Assembly: GCA_946411635.1 (NCBI GenBank)
Contig: CAMKES010000007.1
Location: forward strand, 19,075-83,074
Origin: an uncultured Clostridia bacterium
GTDB lineage: Bacteria > Bacillota > Clostridia > Christensenellales > CAG-138
Direction of reading: 5' to 3'
DNA length: 64,000 nt
Shown here: positions 10,648 through 18,946 of the stretch, piece after piece
How positions within the stretch are numbered: the first letter of the stretch is position 1
Layout of the letters: the number at the start of each line of letters is the position of its first letter
The notes under the pieces: model-generated
Seen by the model: the letters and a program-made list of their open reading frames with translations, nothing else
Database searches by the model: none
What the model was told of the DNA's origin: nothing
Position numbers and translations under genes: made by a program

Positions 10648-10876
10648 GTTCCATCACCTCCCAACAGCTGCTTTCCGATTCTTCAAACCCATTCTACCGA
10701 AATAAACATCCCATAAACCGGACAGAATCCATTGCGGAAGAAAATATATTATTTTAACAGGAACAATTCGGGGGTAGAAATTGCTTTTATAGGTGAAAGG
10801 AGCGCTTTTTTGTGAACCGATTTGAAGGGAGGCATATCGACTTATGAATACTGCGCCCACTTTTTGACGCAACTGC

Positions 10877-11115
10877 GGTGCCCCGTTGGAGCACCGTGAT
10901 CGGCGAGTTCATCGGCCGTTTTCATAATATGATAACTGCTCCCACCCTTTTATTCGAGAGAGAGCGTTTGGAGTACCTTTACAGAACTTCCCGACAAGTT
11001 GGCGGGAAGTTCATCTGATTGAAAATGAATCCCAACTTGAGATGAATTTTCAGCATGGCAACTTGTGTCCAACTTGAACACAAGTTCGGATCATAAAACT
11101 GTCCTCACTTTTGAG
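10877..11115. repeat. Upstream hairpin cluster (about 5 members)
   Basis: CGGTGCcCC-GTT-GGaGCACCG; GAACTTCCCG..CGGGAAGTTC; GAAAATgaATC..GATgaATTTTC; AACTTGTGTcCAACTTGaACACAAGTT; CCTCA-CTTT-TGAGG. Confidence 0.75.
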
Positions 11116-11125
11116 GTTCAGCATA

Positions 11126-11466
11126 TTCGCACCGCCGCAGCGGGAAGATCACAGAAAGAAAAACAAATAGAACGGCATTCTTCGGTCAGCTTTCGGGCTG
11201 GCTTTTCTTTTACCGTTCGGAAAGGAGCATCAATATCGCACCGTCTGCGGGCGGGAAAGGAACAGTATTGATCAGTCAGACGCAGCCGTAGTGGAATGGT
11301 GGCGAGCGTTTGTCCGCGTATCGCACCGCTTATAACTTGTCGTCCACTGGGCGATAGGTGCAACGGGAACGGAATCATCATGGAAATAAAAACGCAAGGA
11401 GGACACCCTATAGACCCATGAAACACAACCGGCGTTGCCGCGCTTGCGGCAAATCGTATCGCACCG
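11126..11466. repeat. Dispersed short direct repeat TATCGCACCG, about 4 copies upstream of tnpW/recombinase
   Basis: TTCGCACCG (from 11126), TATCGCACCG at 11234, 11319 and 11457; two copies extend to CGTATCGCACCGCTT. Confidence 0.5.
11185..11212 (+). terminator. Rho-independent terminator-like hairpin
   Basis: GTCAGC-TTTCGG-GCTGGC followed by TTTTCTTTT. Confidence 0.5.
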
Positions 11467-11608
11467 CTTGTCGGGAAGTGAACACAAACGACCAAATTAT
11501 TATTTTCAGAAAAGAGGATTACAAACATGATAGACCATCTATCCAACAGCATCGTTGCACTGCACACATTCAACGGACTCTTGAAGAAAGGAGGACTGCG
11601 CCGACCGT

Positions 11609-11800
11609 ATGTACATCACACAACGTATTGGAAACACGGTGTACCGCGTCAAGGTCACGGTAAGCGAAAGCGGTACGCAAACTTTAGAGGATATTTTGCT
11701 GCGGCTGATCCGCAATGATACCCTTGCAAACAGCGGCGAATGTGGTATAATAGCGTTACCGCAGGAAGGTTATCCGCAGCTCGAAAGGATACCTTCATGA
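11609..11800 (+). CDS. TnpW-like transposon-encoded protein
   Basis: MYITQRIGNTVYRVKVTVSESGTQTLEDILLRLIRNDTLANSGECGII resembles the TnpW pattern; stop overlaps the recombinase ATG (ATGA). Confidence 0.75.
   Translation: MYITQRIGNTVYRVKVTVSESGTQTLEDILLRLIRNDTLANSGECGIIALPQEGYPQLERIPS
11724..11751 (+). promoter_or_regulatory. Predicted promoter upstream of serine recombinase (inside tnpW)
   Basis: TTGCAA-N16-TATAAT with TGTGG immediately upstream of the -10. Confidence 0.6.
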
Positions 11801-13602
11801 AGCAACCTATAATTACAAATCAGATCACCGCTCTATATGAGCGTCTTTCCCGCGACGACGAGGTCGCCGGTGACAGCGTTTCGATCCAGACGCAAAAGCA
11901 GATTCTTCGGGACTATGCACAGCAGCATGGTTTCTATAACTGTGTGGACTATACGGATGACGGTTTCTCCGGCGGCAATTTCAATCGCCCTGCTTGGGAA
12001 CGGATGATTGCCGATATCGAAGCCGGAAAGATTTCTGCCGTCATTGTCAAGGATATGTCCCGTGTCGGGAGAAACTACCTGCAGACCGGGTATTATACCG
12101 AGGTCTATTTCCCGCAAAATCATGTACGTTTCATAGCCATTGCGAACAATGTAGACAGCGCCGATCAGCAAAGCAGCGAGTTTGCACCGTTCTTGAATAT
12201 CATGAACGAATGGTATCTGCGAGATATGAGCCGAAAGCAGAAGCAGGCGTATAAAGCACGCGGCAAAGCCGGGAAGCGATATGCAACGATTCCCTGCTAC
12301 GGCTATCGTAAAGACCCGGAGAACAAATACAAATGGATCGTGGACGAAGAAGCTGCAGATGTCGTCAGAATGATTTTCTCGTGGGCTGCGCAAGGGATCG
12401 GCGTTGTAGAGATTGCTCGCCGCTTGTCCAAGCAGCAGATTGAGAAGCCGTCCTACTATATGTCGACGCATGGAATATGGAAATGCGGCGATCCGTGGAT
12501 CAATGAACGTCCGTATGATTGGAACTGCCGAACCGTTGGGGATATTCTTGCAAAGCAGGAATATCTCGGTCATACGATCAATGCAAGGTTCTCGGTGGAA
12601 TCGTACAAAACGCACAGAACGGTTCGCAACGATCCTTCCGAGTGGCAGATCATTGAGAATACACACGAAGCGATCATTGATCAAAAGACGTTTGAAACGG
12701 TACAGAAAGCCAGGAACGTCAAGCGGAGAACCGATACGCTCGGAAAAGCAAACCCACTGACGGGTCTTGTGTTCTGCGCCGATTGCGGAAGACGGATGTA
12801 CAATCACCGCTGCGGATCGAAAGCACGGAAGAAGAATGCAGTACCGGACCCAATCACCGGACTGTTCCCGATGGACTTCTATGCCTGCTCCACCTATTCG
12901 CTGACAAAGAATCGCTCGGATCGGACCTGTACACAGCACCAAATCATGACGAAAACAATCCGGTCGCTGATTCTGAACACAATCCGTACAACGGTACAGT
13001 TTGCGCTGTTTGACAAGGATCGATTCTTACAGCGGGTACGCGAAGATTCTCTGATTCGGGATCGGACGCAGGCGAAGGAATTGCAGAAGAAGATCGCTAA
13101 GGAAGAAAAACGTATTGCCGAGCTGGATCGGCTGATCATGAAACTGTATGAGGACTATGCGCTCGATCGGCTTCCGTTTGACCGGTATCGGCAGATGACG
13201 GAGCAGTATGAAGCGGAGCAGAAAGTGCTGAAGGCGTCGCTTTCGGAAGATCAGTCGAAGGTCGATTCCTATACCGACGACACCGACCGTGCCGAACGGT
13301 TCCTTGCCATTGCCGAACAATACACGGATTTCACCGTCTTGACAGATGATATGATTCTTGCATTTGTGGACAAGATCCTTGTGCACGCGCCGGAGAAGAT
13401 CGACGGGCAGCGGATACAGGATGTGGAGATCTATCTGAATCACATCGGCAAGATCGACCTTCCGACGGATGTGATCGCAATCGGTGCGAAGGAAGCAGAC
13501 AAGGAAGCCGAGCTGCAAAAGAAGCGGGAATACCATCGCCGGTATTACCGTACAAAAGTCAAACCGAAGAAAGAAGCGCAAAAAGTGACGAACGCGGGAT
13601 AA
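11797..13602 (+). CDS. Large serine recombinase (TnpX-like, recombinase + zinc-ribbon + DUF4368-like C-terminus)
   Basis: ALYERLSRDDEVAGDSVSIQTQKQILRDYA...DDGFSGGNFNRPAWERMIADIEAGKISAVIVKDMSRVGRNYLQTGYYTEV...GLVFCADCGRRMYNHRCGS. Confidence 0.95.
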   Translation: MKQPIITNQITALYERLSRDDEVAGDSVSIQTQKQILRDYAQQHGFYNCVDYTDDGFSGGNFNRPAWERMIADIEAGKISAVIVKDMSRVGRNYLQTGYYTEVYFPQNHVRFIAIANNVDSADQQSSEFAPFLNIMNEWYLRDMSRKQKQAYKARGKAGKRYATIPCYGYRKDPENKYKWIVDEEAADVVRMIFSWAAQGIGVVEIARRLSKQQIEKPSYYMSTHGIWKCGDPWINERPYDWNCRTVGDILAKQEYLGHTINARFSVESYKTHRTVRNDPSEWQIIENTHEAIIDQKTFETVQKARNVKRRTDTLGKANPLTGLVFCADCGRRMYNHRCGSKARKKNAVPDPITGLFPMDFYACSTYSLTKNRSDRTCTQHQIMTKTIRSLILNTIRTTVQFALFDKDRFLQRVREDSLIRDRTQAKELQKKIAKEEKRIAELDRLIMKLYEDYALDRLPFDRYRQMTEQYEAEQKVLKASLSEDQSKVDSYTDDTDRAERFLAIAEQYTDFTVLTDDMILAFVDKILVHAPEKIDGQRIQDVEIYLNHIGKIDLPTDVIAIGAKEADKEAELQKKREYHRRYYRTKVKPKKEAQKVTNAG

Positions 13603-13684
13603 CGGGATATGCAGAAACACCCATTTGCCATTGTTCCCTCCTAAAAACAATACATTTCAACCGCATATCGTTATCCGCATCTTA

Positions 13685-14494
13685 ATTTCGTCCCATCTTG
13701 GGACGAAGTGACAAAGCAGCAAACGCGTCGCAGGGTTCACCCCTTGCGACGCGTTTGAACGCTTACTGTCCGCTAATAAAGTCAGAATTTCTCGGTGTTT
13801 TCAACTTCGTCTCCACTGGAGACGAAGTGAAACCATGGCGTATGCAACGGCTTACGACGACTATGATTATGTGCTTCTTGTACATCATTATTTTGTCTCC
13901 ACTGGAGTCATATTTCCCTTGCAACTGCATATTTCGCACCGGTGTACAAAGCTCCGAGAAAATTATTCCCCACTGGGGAACAATTTTCACTTCGGCCCCA
14001 GCGGGGCCGATGTTCGCTTTTAACTTCTGCCCCAGTGGGACAGAAGTCGGGCGTTCGGAAACTTCCCGCCCATTGGCGCGGAAGTCGATATTTGTCTCCG
14101 GTGGAGGCAGATTGTCACTTCGGTCCCGCCGTGCCAAAGTCGAAGCGATCACAGAAATGGTGCCCCAGTGGGACACCATTTTCTCCGTAATTGATTATTG
14201 CGCTCGCAGTTCGCGTTGTCGTAACTTCTGTGCCACCGGCACACAAGTTAACAATGCGGCCCCGGTGAGGTCGAATAAATGAGTCGCCACCGGCGCCGCG
14301 TTTCTCCACAACAGAAAAACAGTATACAGGGCTTTCTTACAGCTGGTTCGCAAATATGCGGATCGGCTGTTTCTTTACCCTGCTTTTAACTTCGTGCCAA
14401 CTTGGCGCGAAGTTAAGACCGCATCACAATTTCTGCCCAACTTGGGCAGAAGTTGCCTGACGTGGAAATTGTGATCCATTTGATCACAATTTCC
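13685..14494. repeat. Array of about 17 sequence-diverse short hairpins with shared architecture
   Basis: Examples: TTCGTCCCA-TCT-TGGGACGAA (13687-13707); ACTTCGTCTCCA-C-TGGAGACGAAGT (13804-13828); GAAAATTaTTCCCCA-C-TGGGGAAcAATTTTC (13958-13988); ACTTCGGCCCCAGCGGGGCCGAtGT (13989-14013); ACTTCTGcCCCA-G-TGGGaCAGAAGT (14023-14047); AAATGGTGcCCCA-G-TGGGaCACCATTT (14155-14181); TTAACTTCGTGCCAA-C-TTGGCGCGAAGTTAA (14386-14416); CAATTTCTGCCCAA-C-TTGGGCAGAAGTTG (14427-14455); GGAAATTGTGATC-CATTT-GATCACAATTTCC (14464-14494). Confidence 0.92.
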
Positions 14495-14626
14495 TATGGT
14501 GCCAAATCGAGCGAAATCCGGTGCCTTTTCCATTCTGCCCGGAAAAGCACGGTGCCGGAACGGTGCCATCCGGCAAAACAGATATTATAGCTGAAATCAC
14601 AATGGTTTTAGCAGAAAGGAGCTTTT

Positions 14627-14821
14627 ATGAACGAAACAGAACGTATCCAAGCACAGCATAGATTGGAGGAGACGCAGGCGCGGGATCGGGTCAAAGAACG
14701 CAAGGCACGAACCAGACGATTGATTCAGATCGGCGCGATTGCAGAGAGCGTGTTCCCAAAAATCAAGGACATGGAGCTTGAGGATGCGAAGCGTTACATG
14801 GAACAGATCCGAGACCGTTAG
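14627..14821 (+). CDS. Small mobilization-accessory protein, DUF3847-like
   Basis: Positively charged coiled-coil start, then IGAIAESVFPKIKDMELEDAKRYMEQI; SD AAAGGAG upstream; sits before the relaxase. Confidence 0.6.
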   Translation: MNETERIQAQHRLEETQARDRVKERKARTRRLIQIGAIAESVFPKIKDMELEDAKRYMEQIRDR

Positions 14822-14837
14822 GGGATCGGAATCGGAG

Positions 14838-14872
14838 GAAGCAGCCGTCCGCGACTGCTTCTTCTTTTTTAT
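14838..14872 (+). terminator. Rho-independent terminator
   Basis: GAAGCAG...CTGCTTC followed by TTCTTTTTTATTTTTT. Confidence 0.75.
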
Positions 14873-14894
14873 TTTTTCCGAAGGGCGCACTTAC

Positions 14895-15100
14895 TCACCA
14901 CTTGCCCGCAGGGCAAGCGGTGGTAACCCGCCCGTTGGTCGGGTCGTGCGCTCCTCCCGAAAGCGTTGCTTTCTCCGGAGGGGCAGATAATGCCGCAAGC
15001 CGTCATTGCCTGAGCAGCGGCGAATTGTCGTGCAATTCTCGCTGCATGAAACCCTGCACCGCAGGATTTCGGGTGCGCGGTGGAAACGGCGCGCCGTTTC
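14895..15100. repeat. Hairpin cluster upstream of relaxase (about 6 members), candidate oriT region
   Basis: CACCaCTTGCCC-GCA-GGGCAAGcGGTG; ACCCGcCC-GTT-GGtCGGGT; CCTCC..GAAAGC-GTT-GCTTTC..GGAGG; GCAGCG..GAATTG..CAATTC..CGCTGC; GAAAcCCTGC-ACC-GCAGGaTTTC; GAAACGGCGCGCCGTTTC. Confidence 0.75.
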
Positions 15101-15128
15101 AAAGAATCATTGAAAGGAGTTTTATCAC

Positions 15129-16826
15129 ATGGCAATTTACCATTTGGAAGCCAAGATTATCAGCCGAGGTACAGGACGCTCGGCAGTCGCCGCCGCAGCG
15201 TATATGGGCTGCGATATAATCACAAACGAATACGACGGGATCACCCACGACTATACCCGTAAGGGTGGTCTTGTATGGGAACATATCTTCCTTCCCGCGC
15301 AAGCTCCGCCGGAGTGGTCTGATCGCGAAACACTATGGAATGCCGTGGAACGGGCGGAGAAAACGAAGGACAGCCGCCTTGCAAGGGAGATGATCGTAGC
15401 TCTTCCTCTGGAAATACCTGCCGAGGAATGGAAAAGCATCTTGACCGAGTTTATCACGGAGCAATTCGTTTCCGATGGTATGTGTGCCGACGTCGCCATC
15501 CACGATACCGACGGTCACAATCCTCATGCACATATCCTGCTGACCGTTCGACCTCTCAATCAGGACGGAACATGGCAATACAAAACGCAGAAAGAATACC
15601 TGTGCGTTCGGAACGGTGAGGAGAGCGGCTTTACGGCACAGGAATTCTTACAGGCAAAGCGTGACGGTTGGGAGAAGCAGTATCCATATATGAAGGATGG
15701 CAAGAAAGTGTTTCTGCCGCCGAGCAAAGCGACAGGTTTGGAGCGCTTGTCCAAACAGCCGAAAAGCACAACATACGGACGGCAAAACCCGATCACCGCA
15801 CGGTGGAACAGCAAGGAACAGCTGGAAGCATGGCGCTCGGAATGGGCTAATACAGTCAACCTTCATTTAGAGAAATCACGGCAGCCGGAACGGATCGACC
15901 ACCGCAGCTTTGCCGATCAGGGGATTGATCTGAAGCCGACGATTCATGAGGGCGTGACAGCCCGTGTACTGGAGAGCAAAGGCATAGTCTCCGACCGTTG
16001 CGAGCTAAATCGGCAAATCAAAGCAGACAACGCCCTAATCCGGAAGCTGAAAGAGTTGTTGTCGGTCGTAAAGGACGTCATACAGGTCTTTGCGGAAAAG
16101 CTGGAATCCATCCGCGATACGTTGGTCGAATCCTTCTATGGACAGCGGCAGGCGACGGCAGCACACAAGTATTATTGGAATCAATACGCGACCGCCACCG
16201 ATCGGCTGGATCGGTTGGAAACGCTGCTGCCGGAACTGAAAGCAAAGGTGTCGGAGCAAAAGCGTGTTCACAAGGAACTGGAATCTACGGGTAAGATCCA
16301 TTTCAAGAAGCGGAAGGAGCTTGCCGAAAAGGATGCTTTGTTGATCGAGGAGGTCAACGAACTGCAAAGCGAGCGTTCCATGCTCATGCAGAAGCTGAAC
16401 CTGACGGACGAAAAGCAAATCGCCGAAAAACGCGCTTCTGTCCAGCCGTTGGAAACCGAAGCGGATCGACAATACGAACTGTCGCAGGATTTCTTTGTAC
16501 GGCATGAGCAGGCGAAGCAGGATTATGACGTCGTGGAGGAAGAATCTGCGGAACAGAACATAGACCGCAAGGAACTTTGGCAGCGGCAGCAGGCGATCCG
16601 GTTGGAGAACACCCCTTGCCTACACGACCGGCTGAAAGCACAATATGGCAAGGACTTTGACGAAGGCGGGTTCGACAGCGCAGCACGGGAAATGCATTAC
16701 TACACGCAGGCGCGTCACTATGCTTTCTCTGACTACGCGAAGCGGCTGCAGCGTGAAAAATCACGGCAAAACCGAAACGACAATACACAGAAACCGCGTA
16801 GAAGAAACAGCGAGCCGGAACGGTAG
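15129..16826 (+). CDS. MobA/MobL (MobQ-type) relaxase
   Basis: MAIYHLEAKIISRGTGRSAVAAAAYMG...REMIVALPLEIPAEEW...VSDGMCADVAIHDTDGHNPHAHILLTVRP (HxxxxNPHAHIL). Confidence 0.95.
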   Translation: MAIYHLEAKIISRGTGRSAVAAAAYMGCDIITNEYDGITHDYTRKGGLVWEHIFLPAQAPPEWSDRETLWNAVERAEKTKDSRLAREMIVALPLEIPAEEWKSILTEFITEQFVSDGMCADVAIHDTDGHNPHAHILLTVRPLNQDGTWQYKTQKEYLCVRNGEESGFTAQEFLQAKRDGWEKQYPYMKDGKKVFLPPSKATGLERLSKQPKSTTYGRQNPITARWNSKEQLEAWRSEWANTVNLHLEKSRQPERIDHRSFADQGIDLKPTIHEGVTARVLESKGIVSDRCELNRQIKADNALIRKLKELLSVVKDVIQVFAEKLESIRDTLVESFYGQRQATAAHKYYWNQYATATDRLDRLETLLPELKAKVSEQKRVHKELESTGKIHFKKRKELAEKDALLIEEVNELQSERSMLMQKLNLTDEKQIAEKRASVQPLETEADRQYELSQDFFVRHEQAKQDYDVVEEESAEQNIDRKELWQRQQAIRLENTPCLHDRLKAQYGKDFDEGGFDSAAREMHYYTQARHYAFSDYAKRLQREKSRQNRNDNTQKPRRRNSEPER

Positions 16827-16843
16827 TCCCGTTTCGGCTCGCT
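16809..16843 (+). terminator. Stem-loop spanning the relaxase stop codon
   Basis: AGCGAGCCGgAACGG-TAGT-CCGTTtCGGCTCGCT region; TAG stop lies in the loop; no strong T-tract. Confidence 0.45.
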
Positions 16844-16854
16844 TAAATTCATTC

Positions 16855-17406
16855 CTATCCTGCACACCCGTTTTCTGCGTATATCTGATGCATCTTTTTT
16901 CTCGCTCTTGACAAGCTCGACCTGACGCTGCACGGACGAACGCCCATCGTTTTCGCAATCTCCCGATCCGTCATATCCCGAAAGTACTTGTATTCCATAG
17001 CGCGCTGCTGATTCTCGGGCAAAAGGACAATAGCTCCCTTTACATTTTCAATTGCAAGCCGCGCCAATACAGCTTCCTCAACCGATTCATTTACATCCGA
17101 ATATACAAGCGTGTAATCGCAGTCGTCCGTGTTGTCGACAATGTATTTTCTTCTCGTTTCGCGCCGACGCAGTACATCGATGCTTTTCCGCCTGATACAT
17201 GTGATCAGAAACCGGCAGATTGCATTGCTTTCGACCTCGCGGATCTTTTCGGGATGAGAGAGCGCATATGTAAAGAAGTCCTGCACAACATCCTCGGCGT
17301 CGTGATAGTTGTGTACGATTTTGTTTGCTTCCTGTAAAAGCAGATAATAGTATTGTTGATACAGATCGCCCAGATAGGAACGATCAAATGCGCTCATTTC
17401 TGACAT
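16855..17406 (-). CDS. Sigma-70 family (ECF-like) RNA polymerase sigma factor
   Basis: YHDAEDVVQDFFTYAL...ICRFLITCIRRKSIDVLRRR...LPENQQRAMEYKYFRDMTDREIAKTMGVRPCSVRSSLSRARKKM. Confidence 0.9.
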   Translation of the reverse strand: MSEMSAFDRSYLGDLYQQYYYLLLQEANKIVHNYHDAEDVVQDFFTYALSHPEKIREVESNAICRFLITCIRRKSIDVLRRRETRRKYIVDNTDDCDYTLVYSDVNESVEEAVLARLAIENVKGAIVLLPENQQRAMEYKYFRDMTDREIAKTMGVRPCSVRSSLSRARKKMHQIYAENGCAG

Positions 17407-17412
17407 TGCTCC

Positions 17413-17589
17413 CTAAACCGCCTCCTTTCTCGGTGTTCCCGCGCCGGGGAAATCCGCGTTTTGTCGATCGCACGGATGACGGGAAGCGAGCGGCAGCTGC
17501 CATGGCTCCCCCGCAGCGTCCTGTTCCGGCGTTGGTACACAGGCGAGAAGCAGGATAAGTGTGAAAAGAATAATAAGCAATCGTTTCAT
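17413..17589 (-). CDS. Very short lipoprotein (truncated paralogue of neighbours)
   Basis: MKRLLIILFTLILLLACVPTPEQ signal/lipobox nearly identical to the next two ORFs, with a short unrelated tail; SD complement CCTCCT adjacent. Confidence 0.5.
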   Translation of the reverse strand: MKRLLIILFTLILLLACVPTPEQDAAGEPWQLPLASRHPCDRQNADFPGAGTPRKEAV

Positions 17590-17608
17590 CATAATCCTCC
17601 TTTGGATC

Positions 17609-18934
17609 TCATCCGGCATACAGCAGAGATCCGTCGATCCCGCTTAATATCATCAGCACATTGTTCGGTAAGTCGTTTTCATTGTTGAACGGCTCTGCGC
17701 CGCCGTCGGCTTTCTCGCAGGTTGTTCGCGAACCTTCAAACGTCCATACGGGGATCAGCGTATATCGATCGGGATGATCTTTCATCGGTATGCGAAAGTA
17801 TCCAAGTGAGATCCGGTTGACCGCGATCTCTGCGGAAATCGTGTTTTCGTCGAGCCACGAATAGGTCGCCTTCATGCTCTTCTCAAACTGCACCTGTATG
17901 TCCGAAAACGGCATAAGCGCTGCGTTTCCTAGCTCGCTGACGATTTCCGAGGGACACACATAGCTTACGGTCGTTCTTCCGTCTCCTTTATAAAAGCAGA
18001 CAAGCAGCATCTCGTTCGGCCACGGCGCGCTGTACGCATTGGCGTCGACCGCCGTTTCCGTAAAGGGCGACGACATGATCCCGTTGTATGCGGGCGCATA
18101 ATAACAGCAGATCGTGTTGTGCCCGTCCATCACCGAAACGCAGGCATAGCGGTCGGAAAGCCCGATTCCTTCGATCAACGTGTCCGCGGTCGTTTTTGCC
18201 TCTTCCGTGCTTTGCACGCCGTGATCCATAAGCCCGCAGGCAGGCGTTATGCTGTCAATGTGTAGAACGCTTTCCCGCTTATCATTCGACTCTTCCGATT
18301 GCGGCTTCCACATAAAGTTCGCGCATTCCATGCCGTTTTCATCCAAAATGCGGCACTCCATTGCGCCGTACCGACCAATCAACTCATACGCGTCAAGCGA
18401 CGTGACCGTTCCCGAGACCGCCGACTGCCGCATCTCAAACAAGCGTTCGAGCTCGGCGTTCTGCGTATCGATGTACGCGTCGCGATCCGCGTCGGAATCA
18501 AACGACATCTCGCTTGTATGCGAAAGCATCTGTCTGACCTCCTCGATCCATTGATCGACGTCCTCGACGGAATACGCCTGCCCGCCGTGATCGGAGATGC
18601 GGAGCGAACCGCCGGGGATCAGCTTGTACAAAAGCTTTGCCGCAATCTGCGGATCAATCGCCGTAGGTTTGACCTCCACGATCGGAAAATGGAGGACTTC
18701 CGGTACGGAGATCTTCGCCGAAACGGTCACCGAAACCGTCCCGTCCCGAAAGTAAAACGTGTCGTTCCATTCCGCCGGGACCGCGTTCAGAATCCCCTGT
18801 ATCTGATCACCCGCTTCGCACTGCCGCACGGTCTGAGGTTTTTCTCCCTTATTCACTACATACTCTTCCTCCGGCGTCGGCACGCAGGCGAGAAGCAGTG
18901 CAAGCGTTAGACAAAGAATAATGATTCGTTTCAT
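17609..18934 (-). CDS. Lipoprotein of unknown function (possibly DUF6034-like)
   Basis: MKRIIILCLTLALLLACVPTPEEE lipobox; long mature domain without recognised motifs. Confidence 0.7.
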   Translation of the reverse strand: MKRIIILCLTLALLLACVPTPEEEYVVNKGEKPQTVRQCEAGDQIQGILNAVPAEWNDTFYFRDGTVSVTVSAKISVPEVLHFPIVEVKPTAIDPQIAAKLLYKLIPGGSLRISDHGGQAYSVEDVDQWIEEVRQMLSHTSEMSFDSDADRDAYIDTQNAELERLFEMRQSAVSGTVTSLDAYELIGRYGAMECRILDENGMECANFMWKPQSEESNDKRESVLHIDSITPACGLMDHGVQSTEEAKTTADTLIEGIGLSDRYACVSVMDGHNTICCYYAPAYNGIMSSPFTETAVDANAYSAPWPNEMLLVCFYKGDGRTTVSYVCPSEIVSELGNAALMPFSDIQVQFEKSMKATYSWLDENTISAEIAVNRISLGYFRIPMKDHPDRYTLIPVWTFEGSRTTCEKADGGAEPFNNENDLPNNVLMILSGIDGSLLYAG

Positions 18935-18946
18935 TGGTTATCTCCT

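Noticed and set aside
10654-10872. 72-aa minus-strand ORF
   Set aside because: Overlaps intergenic/hairpin sequence and lacks a convincing SD or motif.
13698-14282. 194-aa and 138-aa ORFs on opposite strands through the hairpin array
   Set aside because: They run through successive palindromes on both strands, so openness reflects the repeats; no SD and no motif.
13685-14494. CRISPR array
   Set aside because: Units are palindromes with differing sequence and irregular spacing, not identical direct repeats with unique spacers; no cas genes.
13685-14494. Integron attC cassette array
   Set aside because: No cassette ORFs between hairpins, no tyrosine integron integrase, and arms do not follow RYYYAAC/GTTRRRY ends.
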